DNA from: Mycolicibacterium sp. P9-22
GTDB lineage: Bacteria > Actinomycetota > Actinomycetes > Mycobacteriales > Mycobacteriaceae
Reading direction: 5' to 3'
Length of the DNA stretch: 64,000 nt
NCBI RefSeq assembly: GCF_008329585.1
Contig: NZ_NPKP01000006.1
Coordinates: forward strand, 1-64,000
Made by a program: the position numbers and the translations under genes. The notes under the pieces were generated by a model. That model had not been told where the DNA came from and searched no databases. It saw only the letters and a program-made list of their open reading frames with translations. Below, piece after piece: positions 8,587-17,194 of this stretch; the stretch's first letter is position 1; each line of letters starts with the position of its first letter.

Positions 8587-9624
8587 TCAGCCGGCGGACA
8601 CGCTCCGGCCGGCGCTGTGCAGGTCGTTGCACGCCTCGATGACGCGCTCGGTCATCCCGGCTTCGGCTTTCTTCAGGTAGCTGCGCGGGTCGTAGGCCTT
8701 CTTGTTGCCGACCTCACCGTCGACCTTCAGCACACCGTCGTAGTTGGTGAAGAAGTGTCCGGCGATGGGCCGGCTGAAGGCGTACTGGGTGTCGGTGTCG
8801 ACGTTCATCTTCACCACACCGAAGTTCAGTGAGTCCTCGATCTCGGACTTCAGCGAACCGGACCCGCCATGGAAGACGAAGTCGAACGGCTTGCTGCCCT
8901 CCGCCAGACCGAGCTTGGCCACCGCGACCTTCTGGCCCTGCTCCAGGATGTCCGGGCGCAGCTTGACGTTGCCGGGCTTGTACACGCCGTGCACGTTGCC
9001 GAACGTCGCGGCCAGCAGGTACTTGCCATGCTCACCGACGCCGAGCGCATCGATGGTCTTCTCGAAGTCCTCCGGGGTGGTGTAGAGCTTGTCGTTGATC
9101 TCGGCCTCGACGCCGTCTTCCTCGCCGCCGACCACGCCGATCTCGATCTCCAGGATGATCTTCGCTTCGGCCGACAGCTTGAGCAGTTCCTGGGCGATCT
9201 GCAGGTTCTCGTCGATCGGCACCGCGGAACCGTCCCACATGTGCGACTGGAACAGCGGGTTCTGTCCCTTTGCCACCCGCTCGGCGGAGATCGCGAGCAG
9301 CGGCCGGACGAAGGTGTCCAGCTTGTCCTTGGGGCAGTGGTCGGTGTGCAGGGCCACCGTGATGGGGTACTTGGCGGCGACGACGTGCGCGAACTCGGCG
9401 AGCGCGGTGGCGCCGGTCACCATGTCCTTCACGCCCAGTCCGGATCCGAATTCCGCGCCACCGGTGGAGAACTGGATGATCCCGTCGCTGCCCGCATCGG
9501 CGAAGCCCTTGATGGCGGCGTTGATGCTCTCCGAACCGACACAGTTGATGGCCGGGAAGGCGAACGAGTGCTCCTTGGCACGGCCCAGCATCTCGGCGTA
9601 TACCTCGGGCGTGGCGATGGGCAT
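8587..9624 (-). CDS. fba: class II fructose-bisphosphate aldolase
   Basis: 345 residues. Zinc-dependent cleavage and formation of fructose-1,6-bisphosphate in glycolysis/gluconeogenesis. Class II marks: the zinc-ligand motif HTDHCPKDK, the acidic block LEIEIGVVGGEEDG and the late FHGGSGS phosphate/zinc loop. ATG 9624 (MPIATPEVYAEML) is set by an AGGAGG at 9631-9636. A longer in-frame upstream extension is not aldolase-like. Confidence 0.98.
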   Translation of the reverse strand: MPIATPEVYAEMLGRAKEHSFAFPAINCVGSESINAAIKGFADAGSDGIIQFSTGGAEFGSGLGVKDMVTGATALAEFAHVVAAKYPITVALHTDHCPKDKLDTFVRPLLAISAERVAKGQNPLFQSHMWDGSAVPIDENLQIAQELLKLSAEAKIILEIEIGVVGGEEDGVEAEINDKLYTTPEDFEKTIDALGVGEHGKYLLAATFGNVHGVYKPGNVKLRPDILEQGQKVAVAKLGLAEGSKPFDFVFHGGSGSLKSEIEDSLNFGVVKMNVDTDTQYAFSRPIAGHFFTNYDGVLKVDGEVGNKKAYDPRSYLKKAEAGMTERVIEACNDLHSAGRSVSAG

Positions 9625-9724
9625 TGACTTCCTCCTGGGTCGCGAGCGCTTTCCCCGGCAGTATCTCAATAAAGCGACGACAGCGGCAGGGCGGATACCG
9701 CCTTCACCGTTTACCGTGGACGAA

Positions 9725-10213
9725 GTGCGCGCCAAACCGGTCCTGATGCTGCTGGCGACGGTGGCCTCGGCGTCGGCCGTCGGGTGCGCTCCCGCCGCTC
9801 CCTCCACCCCGATATCCACTCCCGTCGCCGCGCCCACCCGCCCCCCGGAACCCGAGTTGGCCAGCACCGTCGGCCCGGGCCGCGCCCAGGTCATCGTCAA
9901 CGGGGACAGCGGGCCGACCGGTCCGGTGAGCTGTTCCACCGATGACGGGCTGACCACCATCAGCGTCGGAAACAACTCGCTGGGCGTCAGCGTGATCGTG
10001 ACCGATGACGATGTGCCCGCGGTCCGATCGGTCAGCATCGGCGGCGTCGGCGGCGTCGCCCTCGGGTTCGCCGACGGAACCGCGAGCCAGGCACCGTCGG
10101 CGTATCGCAACGGTGCCACGGTCATCGTCTCCGGGTCCGGCAGTGGCACCGATTCCGCCGACCCGGCGCGGGTCGTCGCCTCCAGCTACCAGATCGCCGT
10201 GGCCTGCCCATAA
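9725..10213 (+). CDS. secreted lipoprotein, LpqH (19-kDa antigen)-like
   Basis: About 162 residues from GTG 9725 (GTG at 9716 is the alternative and adds VDE). Signal peptide VRAKPVLMLLATVASASAVGC ends in a lipobox-type AVGC, predicting lipidation and surface anchoring. A Pro/Thr linker is followed by an LpqH-like beta domain with two cysteines (PVSCSTDDG and the terminal VACP), and a SIGGVGGVALGF block like the one in the lipoprotein at 62,297. Divergent from fba. Ligand unknown. Confidence 0.8.
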   Translation: MRAKPVLMLLATVASASAVGCAPAAPSTPISTPVAAPTRPPEPELASTVGPGRAQVIVNGDSGPTGPVSCSTDDGLTTISVGNNSLGVSVIVTDDDVPAVRSVSIGGVGGVALGFADGTASQAPSAYRNGATVIVSGSGSGTDSADPARVVASSYQIAVACP

Positions 10214-10238
10214 GCCTCAGCCGGTATCTTGGGGCCTC

Positions 10239-10934
10239 ATGACCACCACCCATCTGGCCTTGATGCCGGATTTCATGGATCCGATCAACCTCTTGAGTTA
10301 TTTCGGAACCTGGGCGCTGGTCGGGCTCCTGGTGGTCGTCTTCGTCGAGTCCGGGGTGCTGTTCCCGATCCTTCCCGGTGATTCGCTGCTGTTCGTGGCG
10401 GGCATGCTCGCCGCCGGTATCCAGACGGCATCGGCGGAGGGCAATGTCGCCAGCACGGACTTCCAGCTCTGGCAGCTCCTGGTGTTCATTCCGATCGCCG
10501 CGATACTCGGCGCGCAGCTGGGCTACTGGATCGGCCGCAATGTCGGTACCGCCATGTTCAAGCCCAACGCCCGCTTCCTCAAACAGAAGTACCTCGACGA
10601 GGCGCATGTCTTCTTCGAGCAGCGCGGCCCGTTCGCCATCGTGATCGCCCGCTTCGTGCCGATCGTGCGCACGCTGGCCCCGATCACCGCGGGCGCGGCC
10701 AAGATGAACTACGCCGTCTTCACGCTGTACAACGCCGTCGGCGCCATCGTGTGGGGTGTCGGGCTGACGCTGCTCGGCTATTGGCTGGGCCGTTTCGAGA
10801 TCATCCAGAAGCTGCTGGAACCGATCGTCATCGGCATCGTGCTGCTCTCGGTGCTGCCGATCGCCATCGAGTGGTACAAACGCCGCAAGGCCGCCAAGAA
10901 CGCGGGTGAGGGTCCGCTCGCCGAGCAGGCCTAA
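10239..10934 (+). CDS. DedA family membrane protein, Rv0364-like
   Basis: 231 residues. DedA/SNARE-associated proteins are implicated in undecaprenyl-phosphate or phospholipid flipping at the inner membrane. Family blocks: FVESGVLFPILPGDSLLFVAG, the G-YWIGR segment, then FFEQRGPFAIVIARFVPIVRTLAP with the conserved R-F-x-P-x-x-R. Four or more membrane helices, basic C-terminus. ATG 10239 chosen; MPDF and MDPI downstream are alternatives. Convergent with the NhaA gene, overlapping 4 bases. Confidence 0.92.
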   Translation: MTTTHLALMPDFMDPINLLSYFGTWALVGLLVVVFVESGVLFPILPGDSLLFVAGMLAAGIQTASAEGNVASTDFQLWQLLVFIPIAAILGAQLGYWIGRNVGTAMFKPNARFLKQKYLDEAHVFFEQRGPFAIVIARFVPIVRTLAPITAGAAKMNYAVFTLYNAVGAIVWGVGLTLLGYWLGRFEIIQKLLEPIVIGIVLLSVLPIAIEWYKRRKAAKNAGEGPLAEQA

Positions 10935-12775
10935 CGCTCTTCGAGCGCCCGGATCAGGCTGGCCGCATCCCACGGCCCCTTGTGCCGTTTGCCGTTGACG
11001 AACAGTGTGGGCGTGGCGTTGAGGTCCATCGCCTCGGCGTCCTCGGCGTCGTCGGTCACCCGGTGCAACACCTTCGACGAGTGCACCCGCACGTCCTGGT
11101 CGAACTGCTCGATGTCACATCCGGCGGCCACCGCATACCGGTAGATGTCGGACCATTCGAGGTCGTCCTGATGGGCGAACAGTTCGCGTGCCATCTCCCA
11201 GAACCTGCCCTGCAGCGCCGCGGCCTCACTGGCGCGTGCGGCGTCGAAGGCCCGCGGGTGGGCGCGTTCCAGCGGGAAGTGCCGCCACACGTAGAGCAGC
11301 TCATCGCCGAAGTGGGACCGCACCTCGTCGATCGCACCGGTGGCGCGGCTGCAGAACGGGCACTCGAAATCGCCGTACTCCACCAGCGTCAGCGGCGCAC
11401 GATGGTTGCCGCGGGCGTGGTCACGATCCGGATCGATCGGACGCAACAGCTTCAGCCCGACCGGCTCTGGGGGACTGAGCCAGTCGGTGAGCCGGAAGAT
11501 GGCCCAGCCCAGCGCGAACGCGATGACCGAGGCCGCGAGCACGCCGATGCGCGCCTGGTCCTGGCGGCTGGGGTCGGTGATCGCGATGTCCACGATGAAC
11601 AGCGAGATGGTGAAGCCGATGCCGGACAGCGCCGCGCCGCCGGCGATCCGGCGCAGGGTGAGCCCCGGGGCGAGCTCGCCGAGACCGATGCGCCTGATCA
11701 GCCAGGTGGCCCCGGTGATGCCGACGAACTTGCCGACCACCAGACCCGCGACGATGCCCCAGGTCAACGGTGATCGCAGCGCCGTGGACAGGCTCTGCGC
11801 GTCGAGCCTGACACCGGCATTGACCAATGCGAACAGCGGCAGCACGACGAACGAGACGCTCGGTCCGACCGTGGTCTGCAAGCGCTCGTTGATCGAGATC
11901 GACTCGCGCAGCGCACGACTCGCCGCGCGGGCGTATTCGGAGTTCGGTGACTGCCGGAACGCCCGGATCCGGTCGACGGCATGTTCGACCGGGCGCCGCT
12001 CCGGCGTGAACACCGGGATCAGCAGCGCGATCACCACGCCGGCCAGCGTCGGATGCACCCCGGCCAGATACAGCGCGATCCACAGCGCCACCCCGAACAC
12101 CGCGTACGCGGGTCCCCGCACCCCCGGCGGCAGGAAACGCACCAGCGCGAGCGCGCCCGTCAGCGCCGCCGAGACCAGCAGCGGGCCGACCTGCACGCTG
12201 TCGGAGTAGAACAGCGCTATCGCGCACAGCGCGCCGACGTCGTCCACCACGGCCAGAGTGAGCAGGAAGATCCGCACGCGGGCAGGGAATTTGGGCTTGA
12301 TGATGGCCAGCGCACCGACCAGGAAGGCCGTGTCGGTGGATATCACCACACCCCATGCCTGGGCGTTCTCACCGGACGGGTTGAACACCAGGAACACCAG
12401 GGCCGGTATCACCAGGCCGGCCGCCGCGGCGATCACCGGCACCGCGGCCCGCGACCGGTCGGTGAGCTCACCGATCGTGAATTCGCGGGTCACCTCGAGT
12501 CCGACGATGAAGAAGAAGAACGTCATCAACGCGTCGTTGATGAAGTGCTTGACCGTCATCTCGAAGTGCTGCGCACCGAAGCTGAAGCCGAGGTGGGTAT
12601 CGAGCAGGGTCGAATAGCTTTGCGCCCATGGCGAGTTCGCCCACGCGATGGCGATAACGGTGAACGCGAGCAGCAGCGCGGCCGCCGTGTTGTCCGTCGT
12701 CCTGGTGGCCTTGCTGCCACGGCTGAAGCGCGACGGCAGCAGTGGGAAACCCCGCTGGGTCGTCGGCTCAGTCAC
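10931..12775 (-). CDS. NhaA Na+/H+ antiporter fused to a DsbA/thioredoxin-like domain
   Basis: 614 residues in two parts. Residues ~25-415 are an NhaA antiporter (ANSPWAQSY, NDALMTFFFFIVGLEV, the twin-Asp AVVDDVGAL helix and GIGFTISLFI). Residues ~435-614 are a DsbA-type thioredoxin fold with the active site ECPFCSR and a late cis-Pro region (LNATPTLFVNG). The fusion occurs in several actinobacteria; the role of the redox domain is unknown. ATG 12775 overlaps the stop of the GH76 gene as ATGA, so the two are translationally coupled. Confidence 0.93.
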   Translation of the reverse strand: MTEPTTQRGFPLLPSRFSRGSKATRTTDNTAAALLLAFTVIAIAWANSPWAQSYSTLLDTHLGFSFGAQHFEMTVKHFINDALMTFFFFIVGLEVTREFTIGELTDRSRAAVPVIAAAAGLVIPALVFLVFNPSGENAQAWGVVISTDTAFLVGALAIIKPKFPARVRIFLLTLAVVDDVGALCAIALFYSDSVQVGPLLVSAALTGALALVRFLPPGVRGPAYAVFGVALWIALYLAGVHPTLAGVVIALLIPVFTPERRPVEHAVDRIRAFRQSPNSEYARAASRALRESISINERLQTTVGPSVSFVVLPLFALVNAGVRLDAQSLSTALRSPLTWGIVAGLVVGKFVGITGATWLIRRIGLGELAPGLTLRRIAGGAALSGIGFTISLFIVDIAITDPSRQDQARIGVLAASVIAFALGWAIFRLTDWLSPPEPVGLKLLRPIDPDRDHARGNHRAPLTLVEYGDFECPFCSRATGAIDEVRSHFGDELLYVWRHFPLERAHPRAFDAARASEAAALQGRFWEMARELFAHQDDLEWSDIYRYAVAAGCDIEQFDQDVRVHSSKVLHRVTDDAEDAEAMDLNATPTLFVNGKRHKGPWDAASLIRALEER

Positions 12776-13899
12776 TGATCGGCGTCTCCGTCACCCTCTG
12801 CGGTGTCGTCGAGGGTGTGGGCGGCTTCCATCAGCATCCAGCCCGACAGCTGCACCGAGAGGTCACGCTCGGCGATCGTGGAGGCGTTGACCGCCCCCTC
12901 CACGAACTGGGCGTCCCCGGTCACCGATTGCGGCACCACGGCGTTGCGGTCCCAGAACGCGCCGAACAGCGGTAGCCCGTCCACGGTCTGCCGGTAGTCC
13001 CATGCCGATCGCGCGGAGGTGAGCACCAGATCCCGGGCGGTGGCGCGGGCCTGCTCATCCTCGGGTGTGGTGCCGGGCAGATCGGTGGCGACGAACGCCA
13101 GATAGCGAGCCAGGATCGCGTTGAAGAGCCCGCCGTCACCACCGCCGGCGCCACGGATGACCCCATCGGTTGTCATTTGTGCGCGGACCGCGGCCACCAG
13201 GCGGTGCACCCGCCCGGCATGCTCGGGATCCTCGGTGCGGTTGGCCAGTTCGACCTCGAGCCCGAGCACCACGCCCTGGCAGTAGGTGTACTGGGCGCGC
13301 ACCAGCGATCCGGCCTTGACACCGTCGAAGACCAGGTGGGTTTCGGGGTCGATCAGCGTTTCGTCGATCCAGTCGGACATCTGCTGGGCGCGGCGCACCC
13401 GGTCGTGCCGGGCCAGGAAGATCGCGGCGGGCCCGTTCGCCGGTGCGTTGAAGAACTGGTCCTGTTTGCGCCACGGGATGCCGCCGCCGTCCTCGGGCAC
13501 CCAGGAGTTCAGGAACTGGTTGGCCAGCTTGTCCAGCGCCTTCGGCCGCCCGACGTCACAGAGCCGCCCCGAGCGCTCCAGGGCGAGTGCCAGCCAGGCC
13601 ATGTCGTCGTAGTAGTCGTTGGTCCAGCGGAGGTTGTTGCGGATGTGGTGCCCGCGGATCTGGCGGTTGATGCGGGTGAGGCGCTGCGGTTGCGGGTCCC
13701 GCAACTGCGCGTCGACCAGGCAATCCAGCAGGTGCGCCTGCCACCAGTAGTGCCAGGTGCCGAACAGGGTCTGTTTGCGGGCGGCCGGCCACGCGACCAC
13801 GCCGAGCTGGGTGCCGGGCAGCCCCCACAGCCGTCTGAGGTGCCGCTTGGTGATCGCGGCTTCCGAACTGGCTGCACGATTTGCCCACACCTGAACCAT
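12772..13899 (-). CDS. glycoside hydrolase family 76 protein (alpha-1,6-mannanase type), Rv0365c-like
   Basis: 375 residues, no signal peptide seen. The family acts on alpha-1,6-mannan backbones, which in mycobacteria suggests lipomannan/lipoarabinomannan or PIM metabolism (inference). The NDYYDDMAWLALALE segment holds the paired Asp residues typical of GH76 catalysis; FNAPANGPAAIFLAR and YTYCQGVVLGLEVEL are further family blocks. ATG 13899 (MVQVWANRAASSE) chosen; the frame upstream belongs to the neighbouring gene's region. Stop overlaps the NhaA start. Confidence 0.85.
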   Translation of the reverse strand: MVQVWANRAASSEAAITKRHLRRLWGLPGTQLGVVAWPAARKQTLFGTWHYWWQAHLLDCLVDAQLRDPQPQRLTRINRQIRGHHIRNNLRWTNDYYDDMAWLALALERSGRLCDVGRPKALDKLANQFLNSWVPEDGGGIPWRKQDQFFNAPANGPAAIFLARHDRVRRAQQMSDWIDETLIDPETHLVFDGVKAGSLVRAQYTYCQGVVLGLEVELANRTEDPEHAGRVHRLVAAVRAQMTTDGVIRGAGGGDGGLFNAILARYLAFVATDLPGTTPEDEQARATARDLVLTSARSAWDYRQTVDGLPLFGAFWDRNAVVPQSVTGDAQFVEGAVNASTIAERDLSVQLSGWMLMEAAHTLDDTAEGDGDADQ

Positions 13900-13913
13900 G
13901 CTTAGATCCTGCC

Positions 13914-14564
13914 CTACCAGGCCCGGGATGTGTCGGCATGCGAGCGGATCCACGCGTGCATGGCGATGCCGGCGGCAACACCGGCGTTGATGCTGCGGGT
14001 CGAGCCGAACTGGGCGATGGACACCGTCAATTCGGCACCGGCGGAGGCTTGCGGGGTGATGCCGGGGCCCTCTTGCCCGAAGACCAGCAGGCATTCCCGC
14101 GGCAGCGCGACGTGCTCCAGTGGCTGCGAGCCTGGCACATTGTCGACGGCGACGACGTGTAGACCCGCGCCGGCGGCGAACTCGAGTAGCTCGGCGGTGG
14201 TGTCGTGGTGGCGCAGTCGCTGGTAGCGGTCGGTCACCATCGCGCCGCGGCGGTTCCAGCGGCGCCGGCCGACGATGTGCACGGTGTCCACCGCGAAGGC
14301 ATTGGCGGTGCGCACCACGGTGCCGATATTGGCGTCGCTGCCGAAGTTCTCGATCGCGACGTGCAGCGGGTGCCTGCGGGTGTCGATATCGGCGATGATC
14401 GCCTCGCGCGTCCAATAGCGGTACGCGTCAACGACATTGCGGGTGTCGCCGTCGCGCAGCAGGTCGGGGTCATACCGTGGGTCATCCGGCGTGGGCCCGT
14501 CCCAGGGGCCGACGCCCGGCGTATCGCCCCACTCGGTGGGGCCGGGTCGGTGCTCGTCAGTCAC
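13914..14564 (-). CDS. SpoU/TrmH-family RNA 2'-O-methyltransferase, Rv0380c-like
   Basis: 216 residues. SAM-dependent ribose methylation of tRNA or rRNA; the exact site is unknown. The three SPOUT motifs are clear: ENFGSDANIGTVVRTANAF, LLVFGQEGPGI and STRSINAGVAAGIAMHAW. The GTG at 14564 starts the conserved N-terminus (TDEHRPGPTEWGDTPG) and overlaps the end of the lipoprotein gene by 8 bases. Confidence 0.93.
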   Translation of the reverse strand: MTDEHRPGPTEWGDTPGVGPWDGPTPDDPRYDPDLLRDGDTRNVVDAYRYWTREAIIADIDTRRHPLHVAIENFGSDANIGTVVRTANAFAVDTVHIVGRRRWNRRGAMVTDRYQRLRHHDTTAELLEFAAGAGLHVVAVDNVPGSQPLEHVALPRECLLVFGQEGPGITPQASAGAELTVSIAQFGSTRSINAGVAAGIAMHAWIRSHADTSRAW

Positions 14565-15456
14565 CGGTGGTCCACAGCGCCGCGTGGGTGCCGACCAGCG
14601 ACACCGACGGGTAGAGCAGCGCGGCGTTGATCTCACCCTGGGTACACATCGACGCCCGGATGGACACCGCGTCGCGCGCCGCGTCGGGCAGCACCAGCAG
14701 CGACGAGCCGTACACCGAACAGGCATGGGACAGACCGGCTCCGGGCAGCGTCGGGCCGGTCAGCACCATCAGCGGACCGCCGCGCGCCACCGAGTCGGAC
14801 TCGTAGCGCTCGGCCAGCCCGTCGATCGCCAGGCCCAGCAGCATGTACCCGTTGCCGCTGAACGCCTGCGGGTCGCCCAGCGCGGTCGGCGCCAGTTGCG
14901 AACCGTCGGCCTTGAAGCCGTCCACGCTGGTCGAGCGCACCGACAGCCCGGTCTCGGTGGCGCTGGTGGGCGCCAGCCCGACCGGGAAGGCCGCCGCGTA
15001 CGCGACCGTCGTCTTGGGCATCCGGTCCTGCGGCGAGTACAGGTACACCCCGCGCACCTGGCTCTGATCCCGGATCGGGCCCAGACATGCTGTGCCGCTG
15101 AGGCGCTGCGGATCGCGCGCGGTGATGGGCCGCAGACTCAGGTCGGGCGCCGACGCGCAGCCCCCGACGGCATTGCCTTCGATCGGATGAGCGAGCGCAC
15201 CGTACAGACCGAACCGCAGGGTCTCCGCGGGGGCGTGCGCGCCACCCTCCTCGGCCACGGCGGCGTCGACGTCGATCAGCACCTGATCGCCCTCGAAACG
15301 CAGATTTGCCACCGACACGTTCCAGCCCAGGATCGACTGCGATTCGCCGACCTTCGCCTGCCGGGTCCCGTAGGGGCCCGCGGCGTCGTCGCCGCCGGAG
15401 CACGCCGCGAGCATCAGCACCGCCAGCGCGGCCGCCAGCGTCCGTTTCCACCGCAT
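14557..15456 (-). CDS. lipoprotein of unknown function, Rv0381c-like
   Basis: 299 residues. The signal peptide MRWKRTLAAALAVLMLAACSGG ends in a LAAC lipobox, so it is lipidated and anchored outside the cytoplasmic membrane. The mature part is beta-rich with four Cys (GGCAS, TACLG, HACSV, SMCTQ) that may form two disulfides. No enzyme motif. Its ATG directly follows the SDR stop, and its end overlaps the methyltransferase, so the four genes from ttfA to trmH look like one transcription unit. Confidence 0.85.
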   Translation of the reverse strand: MRWKRTLAAALAVLMLAACSGGDDAAGPYGTRQAKVGESQSILGWNVSVANLRFEGDQVLIDVDAAVAEEGGAHAPAETLRFGLYGALAHPIEGNAVGGCASAPDLSLRPITARDPQRLSGTACLGPIRDQSQVRGVYLYSPQDRMPKTTVAYAAAFPVGLAPTSATETGLSVRSTSVDGFKADGSQLAPTALGDPQAFSGNGYMLLGLAIDGLAERYESDSVARGGPLMVLTGPTLPGAGLSHACSVYGSSLLVLPDAARDAVSIRASMCTQGEINAALLYPSVSLVGTHAALWTTGD

Positions 15457-16227
15457 TCAGGTCCGCCCGCGGCCTTTACCGACACGCTTGGTCAAGCCGC
15501 GCAACAGGTTCCGCGGAACCAGCCGGCTGCCGATGGTGAGCGCCTTGTACTGCAGGCCGGGCACGATCACGATCTCACCCTTGGCGACATCGTCCAGGCA
15601 GTCCCGGACCACGTCGTCGACCTCGAGCCAGAACCAGGATGGGGTGCCGGACATCTCGATACCGGCCCGCTGGTGGAATTCGGTGCGCACGAACCCCGGG
15701 CACAGCGCGTGCACGCCGACCCCGGTGCGCCCGAGGCCGTTGGACAGCCCCTCGGAGAAGGCGATGACCCAGGATTTGGACGCCGAGTAGGTCGAGCCGC
15801 GGCCGGGCAGCAGGCCCGCCACACTGGCCACGTTGATGACGGTGCCCGCTCCGGCGGCCAGCATGGGTGGCAGCGCGGCATGGGTCAGTTGCATGACGGC
15901 GGTGACGTTGACGTCGAGCTGGGACTGCAGCAGCGCGTAGTCGGCGGTCCAGAATTCGCCGGAGGTGCCGAACCCGGCGTTGTTGATCAGGGTGTGCACC
16001 CCGGCGGAAAGCCGCTCGGCGACCCGTTGCCGGTCGGCGGCGACGGCCAGATCGGCCGGGAGCACCTCGACTGTGCGTCCGTTCTCACCGCGCAGTTCCG
16101 CGGCGAGTTGCTCCAGGCGTCCCGTGTCCCGGGCGACCAGGACGAGGTCATAGCCGTCCTGGGCGTATCGGCGGGCGAAACCCTCTCCGAGGCCGGAGGT
16201 CGGCCCGGTGATCAGTGCTACCGGCAC
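15457..16227 (-). CDS. short-chain dehydrogenase/reductase (SDR)
   Basis: 256 residues, classical SDR. NAD(P)-binding TGPTSGLGEGFA, the NNAG motif (LINNAGFG) and the catalytic YSASK with an upstream Ser (NVASVAG) are all present. The basic C-terminus (RLVPRNLLRGLTKRVGKGRGRT) suggests membrane or nucleic-acid contact. Substrate unknown. Six bases separate it from ttfA, and the next start abuts its stop. Confidence 0.92.
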   Translation of the reverse strand: MPVALITGPTSGLGEGFARRYAQDGYDLVLVARDTGRLEQLAAELRGENGRTVEVLPADLAVAADRQRVAERLSAGVHTLINNAGFGTSGEFWTADYALLQSQLDVNVTAVMQLTHAALPPMLAAGAGTVINVASVAGLLPGRGSTYSASKSWVIAFSEGLSNGLGRTGVGVHALCPGFVRTEFHQRAGIEMSGTPSWFWLEVDDVVRDCLDDVAKGEIVIVPGLQYKALTIGSRLVPRNLLRGLTKRVGKGRGRT

Positions 16228-16233
16228 AAGTGG

Positions 16234-17058
16234 TTACCGCTGGTAGTGCGGTGACTGCCGGGTGCTGTTGTGCACCGGCGGGCGCTGCTGGACGTAGCGA
16301 CCCACGTCAGCGCGCCCCGGCGGCAGGTCGCCGCGACCGGCGGGAAGTTCGGCGGGGCGCGGCAGCAACGGGCGGCTCGGCGAACCGCTGCGACGGGCCA
16401 GTGCGGGCTGACCGCTGCGGGCACCGGCACCGTTGTGACCGGGCTGCGGGACCGGCGGCAGCACGCGCAGCAGGTCGTTGAACTGACGCACGGTGCGCAG
16501 GCCCTCATCCCACTGGGCGCGGCTGCTGGTGATCGGCATGGCCACCAGCGTCCAGTTCTGCTCGTTCCACATGATCTCGGCACAGTCCGGCGCGGTGTGC
16601 GCGAACGTCACCATCCGGCGGTCGCAGGCGCGACGGGCCGCGTCGAGGTTGGTGGAGTAGACCATCCGCGGGCCGATCGCACCGAGCAGCCAGATATCGC
16701 TCTCGCGGGGCTCCTTGATGTCCTTGAGGCGCAGATCCACCACGACATTGGTGCCGACTTTGCGGTGCAGCGCGATCACGGTGGCGACATCGTCGAGATC
16801 GAAGATGAACACCGCCTCGCCGCGGATCTGTCCCAGCACCACATTGCGGGCCGTGACGCTCTCCCCGACGGTCGACATCACGCCGCGTTTCCAGCGGCTC
16901 AGGATGTCGGCAGATTCGTGTTCATAGTCGAAACCGTGCGACTTCGCCCACGACTTACGCCGCCGGCCCAACCCGCGCCGGCGGTCGATATCCACGTACA
17001 ACAAGACCGCCGCACCCACGAAGCAGAGTGCGGACAGCGTGAACCAGAGAGGAACCAT
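16234..17058 (-). CDS. ttfA: trehalose monomycolate transport factor A, Rv0383c-like
   Basis: 274 residues. In mycobacteria TtfA works with the MmpL3 flippase to export trehalose monomycolate for the outer membrane. One N-terminal membrane helix (WFTLSALCFVGAAVLLYVDI), a cytosolic alpha/beta domain to about residue 195 (ending RTVRQFNDLLRVLP), then a Pro/Arg-rich disordered tail of ~75 residues. The position beside clpB matches what I recall for M. tuberculosis and M. smegmatis. The assignment rests on that and the domain layout. Confidence 0.85.
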   Translation of the reverse strand: MVPLWFTLSALCFVGAAVLLYVDIDRRRGLGRRRKSWAKSHGFDYEHESADILSRWKRGVMSTVGESVTARNVVLGQIRGEAVFIFDLDDVATVIALHRKVGTNVVVDLRLKDIKEPRESDIWLLGAIGPRMVYSTNLDAARRACDRRMVTFAHTAPDCAEIMWNEQNWTLVAMPITSSRAQWDEGLRTVRQFNDLLRVLPPVPQPGHNGAGARSGQPALARRSGSPSRPLLPRPAELPAGRGDLPPGRADVGRYVQQRPPVHNSTRQSPHYQR

Positions 17059-17132
17059 TGCCCTCAGCCTACTTGCTGGAGCCCGATTCGCCAGAACTCG
17101 AGATGGTCACAACAGGGTTACTTGAACACCAT

Positions 17133-17181
17133 TGGCCACTTGCTGCACGGAATCGGGGTGAAACCGTGCGGCAAGTGGCCA
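17133..17181 (-). terminator. strong hairpin between clpB and ttfA
   Basis: An 18-bp stem (left arm 17133-17150 beginning TGGCCACTTGC, right arm 17164-17181) with one G-U pair and a 13-base loop, 14 bases past the clpB stop. There is no U-run after it on the minus strand, as is common for mycobacterial terminators, so it may terminate or simply process the clpB transcript. Confidence 0.55.
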
Positions 17182-17194
17182 CCGGGCGCGGCGA